The notes beneath the pieces were generated by a model. That model was not told where the DNA came from. It made no database searches and was given only the letters and a program-made list of their open reading frames with translations. This document shows, piece after piece, positions 27,018-35,069 of a stretch of DNA of 64,000 nt. The stretch's first letter is position 1, and every line of letters begins with the position of its first letter. Both the position numbers and the translations under genes were made by a program. The stretch comes from Avedoeria sp964651245. GTDB lineage: Bacteria; Chloroflexota; Anaerolineae; Epilineales; Epilineaceae. The stretch lies in assembly GCA_964651245.1 (NCBI GenBank), contig CAZYVI010000002.1, positions 1 to 64,000 on the forward strand, written 5' to 3'.

Positions 27018-28177
27018 GACGCCCCTCGGACGGCGCAGAAGGCGGCGCGGGCCGCGGCGTCCCCGAAGTCCGCCGTGGCGATGCCCGCCCCGTCGGCCGC
27101 CTCGACCTCAGCGTCGACGCTCTCGAAGAAGCCCATCCAACCCAGCTCGGCCAGCTCGCTCTGGTGGGCGTGGAACATGTAGAGCCCGGGGTCGTCGAGC
27201 GTGAACTCGAGGATGGCGCGCTCGCCCTGGCAGAGCATCACGATGTCGGTGAACTCGTGCGGCTCGAGGCGCGTCCCGGTGCGGTACAGCTGGAACATCC
27301 CGGCGTGGAGGTGGAACGAGTTGACGGGATCGAACTCGGTCAGGTTCAGCAGGTAGACGCGCAGCGGCTCGCCGCGGCGGACGCGGATGGGGTGGCGGTG
27401 GTAGTGGAAGGCCACCGAGTTCACGGCGTAGATCTCGTTCTCGCCGTCGAAGTTCGTGTCGAAGCCGTTCATGACCATGACCATCTCGCGCGCCGGCGGC
27501 CGCCCGCCGGGCGGGTCGATGATCAGCGCGCCGTACAGCCCCTTGTGGAGGTGCTTCTTGAGCGGCACGGCGTGGCAGTGGTAGGGATGCAGCCCGAAGG
27601 GCCGCGCCGTGAACTCGTACGTGAACGACTCGCCTTGCGCGACCATCGGCGCGACGCCGTCCATGCGGGGTGGGTGGAAGCCGTGGAAGTGGATCGTATG
27701 CGGGTGGGTGCCGGCGTTCTTGAACCGGATGCGCAGCCGGTCGCCTTCGGTGCAGCGCAGGGTCGGGCCTGGCACCTGCCCGTTGTAGGTCCAGGCCGGG
27801 AAGAACACCCCCGGCGCGACCTCGATCGGCTTGTCGTAGGCCACGATGTCCCACTCGCGCAGCACGCCGCCGTCCGGCAGACGGCTCACGGTGCCGTGGT
27901 CGAACGTCTCGAGAAAGCGGCTCGGGTCGATGCCGATGGCGTCGGGGCCGACGTCGCCGACGGTTGAGGCGGCCGCGGGGTGGTCGGCGCCGCGGTCCGC
28001 GTTCACCGCGCCGGGGGCCGGGTGCTCACCGGCCGGCGCTGCATGCGAATCGGGCGAACCTTGCGCCGTCGCGCGCGGCGGCGTGGCCGCCAAGGCGTGC
28101 GCACCGGCGCCAGCCGCCACGGCGGCGGCGCCGATCGCGGTCTCGCGGACGAAAGCCCGGCGGGTGAGGATGCGCAT
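27014..28177 (-). CDS. Two-domain multicopper oxidase, Tat-exported
   Basis: A 387-aa periplasmic-type oxidase. The N-terminus RRAFVRETAIGAAA is a twin-arginine signal followed by a His/Ala/Pro-rich linker. Two cupredoxin domains follow. Ligands are seen in HPHTIHFHG (His163, His165), HPYHCH (His200, Cys201, His202) with the type 1 copper in domain 1, FHLHAGMF (His289, His291) and FHAHQSELAELGWMGFF (His336, His338). The second domain lacks the type 1 Cys, which fits the short two-domain class. The substrate is unknown. It heads an operon with ZIP and P1B-ATPase genes and has a palindromic operator at its promoter. Confidence 0.92.
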   Translation of the reverse strand: MRILTRRAFVRETAIGAAAVAAGAGAHALAATPPRATAQGSPDSHAAPAGEHPAPGAVNADRGADHPAAASTVGDVGPDAIGIDPSRFLETFDHGTVSRLPDGGVLREWDIVAYDKPIEVAPGVFFPAWTYNGQVPGPTLRCTEGDRLRIRFKNAGTHPHTIHFHGFHPPRMDGVAPMVAQGESFTYEFTARPFGLHPYHCHAVPLKKHLHKGLYGALIIDPPGGRPPAREMVMVMNGFDTNFDGENEIYAVNSVAFHYHRHPIRVRRGEPLRVYLLNLTEFDPVNSFHLHAGMFQLYRTGTRLEPHEFTDIVMLCQGERAILEFTLDDPGLYMFHAHQSELAELGWMGFFESVDAEVEAADGAGIATADFGDAAARAAFCAVRGAS

Positions 28178-28227
28178 CGTGGCGGCTCCGGGGCGACGGA
28201 TGCGCGCCAGGCGCGGCGCGGCATCGG

Positions 28228-28272
28228 GTTTAGTCGATGCTAAATCATCGTCGTCCGGTGTCGGCGTGTCAA
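28228..28272 (-). promoter_or_regulatory. Promoter and palindromic operator of the MCO-ZIP-ATPase operon
   Basis: On the minus strand TTGACA (28272-28267) and GATGAT (28249-28244) are spaced by 17 bp. A palindrome with arms TTTAG (28229-28233) and CTAAA (28240-28244) around a 6-bp centre overlaps the end of the -10 and the likely transcription start. TTTAG-N6-CTAAA is of the size used by DtxR/MntR or Zur/Fur-type repressors. The identity of the repressor is inferred, not shown. Confidence 0.6.
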
Positions 28273-28313
28273 GCGGGGCCAGCCTGGCGGCCGACCGGGT
28301 CGTGACGTGGAAC

Positions 28314-30917
28314 TCACGGCGCAGCCGGCCGCGCCTCGATCCGCACCGCCACCCGCACCCGGTTGCCCTCGACCCGCGCCGGCCAGCCGGCCGCCGCCAG
28401 CGCGGCGAGGTCGGCGCCGGCGGCCACCGGCAGGTCGGTCCAGTCGCCGTCCTGGGCGGTGTAGGCGCCGACCGACAGCGTGTAGTCGCCGGGCGGCAGG
28501 CCGATGACGTCGAGGGCGTAGCGGTCGCTCGCCGGGTCATCGCCGGCCGCCCACGGCACGTCGAGGTGGGCGCGCGGGGCGCCGCCGGCGTCGAGGAGCT
28601 GGACGCTCAGCGTCGGCGGCGGGTCGAGCCCATCGGCGGCCCGCCACCCCACCGTGATCCCGGCCTGGCGATCGTTCGGCCACGGCCCGGCCCGCAGGCC
28701 GAGCGCGTGCAGGGTGACGGCGCCGTCGCCGAGGTCGACGGCGACCGGCAGCGGCGGCGGCGGGGCGAAGGCGCGGGGGTCGGCATCGGTGTAGCCCTCG
28801 ACCGCGAGGTCGCCCAGGCGAGCGGCCTCGAAGCGCCGGGCGCCGGTTGCGAGCATCGTCCCGAGCTGGCGGTCGACCGGGGCGCGCTCGCCCTCGGCGC
28901 GGTGGACGAACCAGAGGCGCTCGGCCCGGTCGAACGCCAGCACCAGCCGCTGGGCGACGGCGTCGGCGTCCATCGTGTCGGTGAAGCCGAGGCGCATCAG
29001 CGGGCCGTCGTAGCGGCGCATCAGGATGTGGCCGGCGCGCAATGCCACGGCGTCGCGGGCCGGGTCGGCGTGCTCGGCCAGAAACGCCTGCACCGGCTCG
29101 TCGGCGCGGTTGCGGTAGACCCAGGCCAGCGTGATGCCGCCGATCTCGGCCGCGAACGCCGGTGGATCGACGCCCATGTACGTCGCCAGCAGCTCGGCGT
29201 CCTGGTGGCGTTGGACCTGGTTGAGCATGACCACCAGGTAGTCGGTCGTGTCGGGGTCGAAGCGCTCGGTCTGGACGTTGCGGCCGTCGAACAGCAGCCC
29301 GAACGCGGCGCGGTAGCGGCTGGCCACCTCGAGCTCGGCCGCTCGGGGCTGGGCGTTGAGCCAGGCGGCGGCCTGGTCGAGCCCCTCGCCCCAGCCCACC
29401 AGCATCAGCCGCTGCGCCCGCTCGGCCCCGCCGGCCAGCGGGTCGTACCACGTCACCCAGTACGGCCCGATCGGCAGCACCAGCGCCAGCTGCGTCGCCC
29501 AGACGACCGCGACGGCCGCGGCGCCGGCGAGCCGCGCCCACCGCAGCGCCACGCGCGCCCGCCCGCGGCGCGCGACCCAGCCCGCCGCCGCCACCCAGCC
29601 GGCGGCCGCGGCGATGTCGGCGGCCGGGAAGGCCGGCAGCAGGTAGCGGTCGAACTCCTTGCTGGCCGCCGAGAGGAACAGCGTGAAGCCCAGGGCGAAG
29701 CCCAGCAGGGCGGCGACGACCACCCGTCGGTGCTGGCGCGCGGTGTCGGGGTGGCCGTCGCCCACGACCGCGGCATCGACATCGACCGCAGCGCCGACCG
29801 CGACCGCCGACGTGCCGGCGGCGTGTCGCGCCGCCCGCGACCGCGACGTCCGCCGCCACGCCGCGCGCCACGGGGTCGTCGCCCACGACGCCACCCCCAT
29901 TGCGGCCAGCGCCAGCCCGGCGAGGACCCACGGGCTGGTCCGCAGCCACCAGACGATCCAGTAGAACAGCGGCCCGGCGTCGTCGCGCACCTGGCCGGCG
30001 AAGAAGCTGGCGCGCTCGAGCGTGGCGGTGCCGTGCGACGCGAACTCGCCCAGGTAGAGCCGGCCGACCGCCAGCGGCGCCGCCCAGATCGCCGGCCAGA
30101 CGGCGACGAGCGTCGCCGCCGCCACGGCCAGCCAGAGCGCGCCCTCGCCGAGCATCGCCCGCAGCCCGGTCCGCCGCCGCCGGGCCAGCGCCAGCCAGAG
30201 CAGGCCGCCGAAGCCGGCCAGGAAGAGCGCCGGCGACTTGGCCGCCAGCGACAGCCCGAGGCCGACGCCGCTGGCGACGAGCCAGCGCCGTCCGGGCCGC
30301 GCCCGGTCGCCCGCCCCAACCGCCCCGCCGGTCGTCCCAGCCGCACCCGCCGGACCGACGAGGTGCACGACGAGCGCCAGCAGCGTGGCCGTGACGAGCC
30401 CGGCCAGCACCCCGTCGAGGTGGAGGAAACGGCCGTGGGCCAGCCAGAACGGGTCGAGGGCGACCAGCGGCGCGGCGACGAGCGCCGTCGACCGGCCCAG
30501 CAGCTGCCCCGCCAGCCAGACGACGACGGCCGCCATGAGCGCCGTGAACACCGCGACCCGGCGGCGGCCGGCGTAGAGCCGGTCGAGGATGACGGCGCGG
30601 TCGGGCGGGGACAGCTCGTAGAGCAGCTCGCTCGAGCGCGAGTCCAGGCACGCCCGCGACCAAGCCGCCTCGGGCGCCACCGGCAGCCCGAGCCCGCCGA
30701 GCCACATCGTCACGACACCGGGGTGGCCGGTCTGGAGCGTGGCGCCGGGGTCGCCCGTGCGCAGCGCGGTGTGGAAGCCGACGGTGCGGCAGACCCAGCG
30801 CAGCTCGTCGGGCGTCAGGTGGGCGTCGATGCGCCACAGCCGCGGCGCCAGCGCCACGGCGAACGTCGCCACGGCCAGCGCCAGCGCGGCCAGCCGGGCG
30901 CGGGCCGCCAGGCTCAT
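28314..30917 (-). CDS. GT-C membrane glycosyltransferase (GT39/PMT-like)
   Basis: An 867-aa integral membrane protein. The N-terminal half has about 12 helices and the first-loop acidic pair needed by GT-C enzymes (DAHLTPDELRW), followed by TGHPGVVTMWLGG, as in protein O-mannosyl and ArnT-like transferases. The C-terminal ~350 residues are soluble and probably extracytoplasmic, ending in beta-rich segments with LSVQLLDAGG and GDYTLSVGAYT. It probably transfers sugar from a polyprenyl phosphate donor. The acceptor is unknown. It overlaps the rhodanese gene upstream by 4 bp, so the two are co-transcribed. Confidence 0.85.
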   Translation of the reverse strand: MSLAARARLAALALAVATFAVALAPRLWRIDAHLTPDELRWVCRTVGFHTALRTGDPGATLQTGHPGVVTMWLGGLGLPVAPEAAWSRACLDSRSSELLYELSPPDRAVILDRLYAGRRRVAVFTALMAAVVVWLAGQLLGRSTALVAAPLVALDPFWLAHGRFLHLDGVLAGLVTATLLALVVHLVGPAGAAGTTGGAVGAGDRARPGRRWLVASGVGLGLSLAAKSPALFLAGFGGLLWLALARRRRTGLRAMLGEGALWLAVAAATLVAVWPAIWAAPLAVGRLYLGEFASHGTATLERASFFAGQVRDDAGPLFYWIVWWLRTSPWVLAGLALAAMGVASWATTPWRAAWRRTSRSRAARHAAGTSAVAVGAAVDVDAAVVGDGHPDTARQHRRVVVAALLGFALGFTLFLSAASKEFDRYLLPAFPAADIAAAAGWVAAAGWVARRGRARVALRWARLAGAAAVAVVWATQLALVLPIGPYWVTWYDPLAGGAERAQRLMLVGWGEGLDQAAAWLNAQPRAAELEVASRYRAAFGLLFDGRNVQTERFDPDTTDYLVVMLNQVQRHQDAELLATYMGVDPPAFAAEIGGITLAWVYRNRADEPVQAFLAEHADPARDAVALRAGHILMRRYDGPLMRLGFTDTMDADAVAQRLVLAFDRAERLWFVHRAEGERAPVDRQLGTMLATGARRFEAARLGDLAVEGYTDADPRAFAPPPPLPVAVDLGDGAVTLHALGLRAGPWPNDRQAGITVGWRAADGLDPPPTLSVQLLDAGGAPRAHLDVPWAAGDDPASDRYALDVIGLPPGDYTLSVGAYTAQDGDWTDLPVAAGADLAALAAAGWPARVEGNRVRVAVRIEARPAAP

Positions 30918-31786
30918 GGGCCGGTCGCCACGCCGCGCGTCGGATCGGTGATCCACTCCGACCACGACCCGGCGTACAGCCGCGGCAGCGGCCGTCCGGC
31001 GTGGGCGGCGGCGAGCACCAGGTGGGCGGCGGTGACGCCCGAGCCGCAGTAGACGATCGCTTCCTCCGTCGGCGTGCCGGCCAGGGCGGCGTCGAGGCGC
31101 GCCGCCAGGGCGGCGGCGGACAGGAAGCGGCCGTCGGGGCCGAGGTTGCCGGCGAACGGCAGCGAGGCGGCGCCCGGGATGTGGCCGGCGACGGGGTCGA
31201 TCGTCTCGTTCTGGCCGGCGAAGCGGTCGGCGGCGCGCGCGTCGAACACGCGCGGCGCGCCGCGCGCGGCGGCGGCGGCGGTGGCGTCGGCGTCGACGAC
31301 CATCGCCGGCCGCGGCCGTGGCACGAACGTCCGCGCCCGCCGGTGCTCGATGCCGCCGCGCTCCGGCCCGCCGGCGGCCTGCCAGGCCGGCCAGCCGCCG
31401 TCGAGGACGGCCGCGGCGTCGTGCCCCAGCCACTTCAGCAGCCACCACAGCCGCGCCGCGAACGCGCCGCCGATGTCGTCATACGCCACCACCTGCACGC
31501 CGGCGTCGATGCCCAGCGCCCCGAGCGTCGCCGCCGCCGCGGCGGGCGTCGGCAGCGGGTGGCGCCCGGTGACGCCCGGCGCGACCGGCGCCGAGAGGTC
31601 GCGGTCGAGGTCGGCGAACACGGCGCCCGCCACATGCGCCGCGGCGTAGGCCGCCGCGCCCCAGGCGGGGTCGGCGAGGCGGTGGCGGACGTCGACGACC
31701 GCCACGTCGTCGCCGCCCGCCCGCAGGCGCGCGGCCAGGGCGGGGACGGCGACGAGGGTGGTCCAGGCGGGGGGCGTTCGATCCAC
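30914..31786 (-). CDS. Tandem-rhodanese sulfurtransferase
   Basis: A 290-aa thiosulfate/3-mercaptopyruvate sulfurtransferase. Two rhodanese domains are seen: an inactive N-terminal one (VAVVDVRHRLAD...HVAGAVFADLD) and a C-terminal one with PRVFDARAADRF and the catalytic loop YCGSGVTA. CGSGVT matches mercaptopyruvate sulfurtransferases. The start is a GTG at 31786, with TACAAT only 7 nt upstream. It is followed directly by the GT-C gene. Confidence 0.92.
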   Translation of the reverse strand: MDRTPPAWTTLVAVPALAARLRAGGDDVAVVDVRHRLADPAWGAAAYAAAHVAGAVFADLDRDLSAPVAPGVTGRHPLPTPAAAAATLGALGIDAGVQVVAYDDIGGAFAARLWWLLKWLGHDAAAVLDGGWPAWQAAGGPERGGIEHRRARTFVPRPRPAMVVDADATAAAAARGAPRVFDARAADRFAGQNETIDPVAGHIPGAASLPFAGNLGPDGRFLSAAALAARLDAALAGTPTEEAIVYCGSGVTAAHLVLAAAHAGRPLPRLYAGSWSEWITDPTRGVATGP

Positions 31787-31793
31787 GGCCCCG

Positions 31794-31799
31794 ATTGTA
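31794..31799 (-). promoter_or_regulatory. -10 element TACAAT, 7 nt before the sulfurtransferase start
   Basis: The minus-strand TACAAT (31799-31794) ends 7 nt before the GTG at 31786, implying a leaderless transcript. It lies between this gene and the stop of the DJ-1-like gene. Confidence 0.45.
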
Positions 31800-31805
31800 G
31801 CCCGG

Positions 31806-32552
31806 TCAGCGCGACGCCATCGCCTCGGCGACGTTGCTCTCGCCGAAGACGAGGGCCGTGGCGATCGTCTCGGCCTCGTCGGCGCCGAACAGCTGCTCGA
31901 CGACATACAGCGCCGCTTCGTAGGTCGCCAGGCCGCCGGCCGACGTCACCAGGTTGCCGTCGACGACGATCCGCTCGCCGCCCTTGACCTGGCAGGTGGG
32001 GTGGCGCGACTGGAGGTCTTCGAGGTCGGTGTGGAACGTCGTGGCGTTCTTGCCGTCGAGCAGGCCGGCGGCGCCGAGGAGGAAGGCGCCCTCGCAGTGC
32101 GACGTGACATAGCGGGCGGTGGCGGCCGTGGTCTTGATCCACTCGATCACGGGCCCGTTCTCGGGGTCGACCGTCAGGCTGCCGCCGCCGCTCGGCACGA
32201 CCAGGACGTCGATCGGCGGGGCGTTGGCGATGGTGTAGTTGGCGCGGAACGGCATGCCCTCGTAGGTCGTCAGCTCGTCGGCGGTGTCGGAGACGGTGAA
32301 GACGTTGACCTTGTCGCCGGCCACGTGGTGGTAGACGTCGAGCGGGCCGGCGAACTCGGTGACGAACGGCTTGTCGAGCAGGAGGATGCCGACGTCGACG
32401 ACGTCGGCGGGCGCGGCGCCGGCGGCGGCGTCGGGCGCCGCGTCGCCGGACAGGGCGGCGGCGTCACCGCTTGGGCGGGCGCAGGCGCCGAGGACCAGGG
32501 CGAGGGCGGTGATGGCGGCGACGGCGCGGTGCGGGTGCGAGTGCAGGTGCAT
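31806..32552 (-). CDS. DJ-1/PfpI-family lipoprotein
   Basis: A 248-aa protein with a His-rich start and lipoprotein signal (ALVLGAC). The body is a class I glutamine-amidotransferase-like DJ-1/PfpI domain: VGILLLDKPFVTEFAGPLDV, the nucleophile elbow TSHCEGAFLLGAAGLL with the catalytic cysteine, and HPTCQVKGGERIVVDGNLVTSAG. The pattern resembles the GATase1 domain of isonitrile hydratases and AraC-type regulators. An exported, lipid-anchored version is unusual. The substrate is unknown. It lies downstream of the selenoprotein gene, separated by a strong terminator. Confidence 0.85.
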   Translation of the reverse strand: MHLHSHPHRAVAAITALALVLGACARPSGDAAALSGDAAPDAAAGAAPADVVDVGILLLDKPFVTEFAGPLDVYHHVAGDKVNVFTVSDTADELTTYEGMPFRANYTIANAPPIDVLVVPSGGGSLTVDPENGPVIEWIKTTAATARYVTSHCEGAFLLGAAGLLDGKNATTFHTDLEDLQSRHPTCQVKGGERIVVDGNLVTSAGGLATYEAALYVVEQLFGADEAETIATALVFGESNVAEAMASR

Positions 32553-32602
32553 GGATCGACGACCTCCGGGGTGTGGTGAACGGCGTGCGAACGCAAAACG
32601 AC

Positions 32603-32630
32603 AGCGGGGGCCTCTCGAGAGGCCCCCGCT
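32603..32630 (-). terminator. Strong intrinsic-terminator-like hairpin after the selenoprotein gene
   Basis: AGCGGGGGCCTCTC (32603-32616) and its exact complement (32617-32630) form a 14-bp perfect inverted repeat. On the minus strand it is followed by GTCGTTTTGC. It lies 62 bp past the stop at 32693, which supports that point as the true end of the long gene. Confidence 0.75.
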
Positions 32631-32692
32631 TCGCGACCGTCTGGGCGATCGCGGCCCGCCCGGCGGGGCGGCCGCGGCTCGCATGAGCCGGG

Positions 32693-34750
32693 CTACCGCG
32701 CCGACGCGGTGGGTCCCTCCTTGGCCAACTCGGCCTCGACCGCCGCCAGCAGACCCTCGGGGTCGTACTCGCGCGCGACGTAGGCGATGTTGCCGTCCTT
32801 GCCGACGACGACGTCGACCGGATACGGGTTGAGGCCCTTGAAGTTCTGAACGAGCGCCTTGTAGGTCGGCGTGTCGGTGCTCTCGAGCCCGATGGGGTAC
32901 GTCGCGCCGCTCGAGGCGGTGAAGGCGATGACCCCGTCGAGCGCGTCGCCGTTGGGGTTGACGGCGGCGACGACGACGCCCTGATCCTTGTACTTCGACC
33001 AGATCCGATCCTCGAGGTCTGGCAACTCCAGACTGCAGACCGGTCAGAAGGTGGCGAAGTAGGCCAGCACCTGGACCTGGCCGGTGGCGTTGGCCGTCGT
33101 CCACTCCGAGCCGTCGAGGAGCGTCACCTTCGTCTCGGGCAGCGGCCGGCCGAGGCCGAGGCCCTCGCGGTTGACGGTCAGGAACGCGGTCCGCTTGGGC
33201 TGATCGGGGTCGTCCGACCAGATGTGGAGGTTGCTCCAGGCGGTCTCGGTCGTGGCGGCGGTGTAGGTCAGCTCGAGGGCGGCCGTCTCGCCGGGCGCGA
33301 TCTGGATCTGCTTGGGCGATACGGTGAACGCATCGCCCTCGGTCCAGTTGCCGAACAGCGTCAGCGGCGCCGTGCCGTCGTTCGTCACCGGCAGCTCGAC
33401 GGTCTTCGTCTGGCCGGCGGCCACCGGCCCGAAGTCGACGGTGTTGGCGTCCTCCGGCAGCACCAGGTAGGGCGCGGTGCGGTCGGCGTGGACGCGGTAG
33501 GTGTAGAGAACCCACCAGTTGCCGGCGAAGATGATGTCGTCGTGCGCCGCCACGCCCAGGTTGCGCACCGTCACCGGCGGCCGGCCGGTGTCGAGGTCGC
33601 CGGCGTTGGGACCGTAGGTGGATTGCTGCGTCATCCGGGCGGCGCCGATGAAGCGCGGCGCGGCCGGATCGCTCACGTCGAACGTCCGGATGTCGTTCCA
33701 AGCCGCCACGTGGGCCAGGCCGTTCGACGCGTCGACGCGGACCGCCGTGCCCGGCGTCGCGGCGCTGCCGACGACCTTGGGCGCCGTTGGGTCAGCGACG
33801 TCGACGAGCACGAGGCCCGCCGAGCCGGCTGCCACGTAGGCCGTCGTGCCGTCGACGGCCAGGCCGCGCGCGACGCCGCCGGTCTCGACGCCGCCGACGC
33901 GCTTGGGCGCCGTCGGGTCGCTGACGTCGACGGTGACGAGCTCGCCGCCGAGCGTCGTCAGGTAGGCGGTGGTTCCGACGACCCGCAGGCCCCAGGTGCT
34001 GCCGATGTCGGCGAGCGACCCGATGCGCGACAGCGCGTTCGTCGCCTCGTCGCGCCGGTAGACGCCGAGGCCGTCCTTGGCCAGCGCCACGTAGACGACG
34101 CCGTCGGCGACGTCGACGCCCTCGTAGCTGACGCCGGGCTCCTGGAGCACCGGGATCTGCGCCGGCACCATCCGGGTGTCGTCCTCGGGGTCGGTCTGGC
34201 CGATGTCCCAGCCGCCCAGGAAGGCCGGGTTGCTGAGGTTGCCGCGGTGCGTGGTGTAGACGATGTCGCCGTCCCAGGCCAGGTGGATGCAGCCGGGCGT
34301 CCGCTCCTCGCCCTCGATCTTGTGCTTGAGGTTCTGCGCCAGGTAGCGCATGTTGGCCGGATCCTTGGCATCGAGGACGCCGAAGGTATAGCTGCACTGG
34401 AACAGCTTCTGGTCCTCGGCCCGGTAGCGAACCTCGTCGACGTGCAGGTGGGTGACCTGGCCCTCGATCCGCTGCAGCCGGGCCAGCGGCGGCAGGAACT
34501 CGCCGGGCATGAGCGTCGACACGGTGTCGATGGCGGCGGCGTCGCTCGGCGCGCCCTCGCCGCCGGTCGCCGGCGCCGCCGCGCCGCCCTCCGACGACAG
34601 CGGCGCCGCCGCGGGTTCCGCCGGCGCCTCGGCGGCCTTGCAGCCGGCCAGCAGCGCCAGCGCCACGACGCCGGCCAGCGCGGCCGACAGGGGGGCGCGC
34701 GGCCCGGCGCGGCCGGGGTCCGAGCGCCATCGGACGATCGATCTGGACAT
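32693..34750 (-). CDS. Probable selenoprotein: LVIVD-repeat lipoprotein with C-terminal Sec (UxxC) thioredoxin-like domain
   Basis: Read through an in-frame TGA (33046-33044), this is a 685-aa protein. A lipoprotein signal has Cys37 (ALLAGC). LVIVD repeats span about 130-430 (GGELVTVDVSDPTAP, GLVLVDVADPTAP, DIRTFDVSDPAAP). A choice-of-anchor/ASH-like sandwich (about 450-535) has VDFGPVAAGQTKTVELPVTN. A redoxin domain (about 540-685) reads VLAYFATF-U-PVCSLELPDLE, with Sec569 and Cys572 in place of CxxC, and PYPVDVVVGKDGN as the cis-proline loop. The frame, spacing and conserved residues continue without a break after TGA. A SECIS-like hairpin follows the codon, and a terminator follows 32693. 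TGA ends most other genes here, so it is not a general sense codon. Recent nonsense mutation of a Cys codon is the main alternative. Confidence 0.82.
33005..33046 (-). promoter_or_regulatory. Bacterial SECIS-like element following the UGA codon
   Basis: Reading the mRNA from UGA (33046-33044), CCGGUC (33043-33038) pairs with GAUCGG (33010-33005), with one G-U pair. An internal loop follows. Then GUCUGG (33033-33028) pairs fully with CCAGAC (33022-33017) around the apical loop AGUUG. The loop begins 16 nt after UGA and has G at its second position. Both points match the known bacterial SECIS pattern of a short stem-loop with an early loop G. Confidence 0.7.
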
Positions 34751-35069
34751 CGCGGCGTGCTCCTCGTCGTGACGTCGGCGGCCCCGTTGGGCGCCCGGTG
34801 ACGCCTGTGGGGCGAATGCCCCAGTGTCGAGGGGCGGCGGGGCGCCGTCAATGCGGTCTTCGAGGCAGCGTCTGACGCGGGCACCCAAGGGCGTGCGGCG
34901 TCGGTACCCCAGTGCCCGCGACGTTGGCACCCCAGTGTCGACGGCGTCGACACCCGATTTCCGACCCGTCGAGCCGGCGCGCCGCCGCCGCGCCTTGTGT
35001 TCGGGGGCCGACGTGCCCATACTGGCGCGCCATGCGCTGCCACCGACCCGCCCGGGCCCCAGGCCGAAC
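34751..35069. other. 319-bp divergent intergenic region
   Basis: This lies between the selenoprotein gene (minus) and the OsmC-like gene (plus). I see no gene. It contains a four-copy 23-bp tandem repeat (34880-34971) and an isolated related copy (CCCCAGTGTCGA, 34819-34830). Promoters for both directions must lie here, but no confident -35/-10 pair is visible. Confidence 0.6.
34880..34971. repeat. Degenerate 23-bp tandem repeat, four units
   Basis: Units start at 34880, 34903, 34926 and 34949, exactly 23 bp apart. Each begins like GGCACCCCAGTG (variants GGCACCCAAGGG, GGTACCCCAGTG, GACACCCGATTT), and the first three end in a GGCGTC- or GACGTT-like segment. They lie between divergent genes and could be direct-repeat operators. 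The last copy is the most diverged. Confidence 0.7.

Noticed and set aside
27846..31052. Very long plus-strand open frame (over 1000 codons) opposite the MCO and GT-C genes
   Set aside because: Arg/Gly/Pro/Ala-rich low-complexity translation with no domains. It is a shadow caused by the high third-position GC of the minus-strand genes.
32693..33025. A separate 110-aa protein starting MPDLEDRIW
   Set aside because: Its start is an internal Met of the redoxin domain, in frame with the gene upstream across a single TGA. It lacks its own ribosome site and the first half of a thioredoxin fold. It is better read as the end of the selenoprotein.
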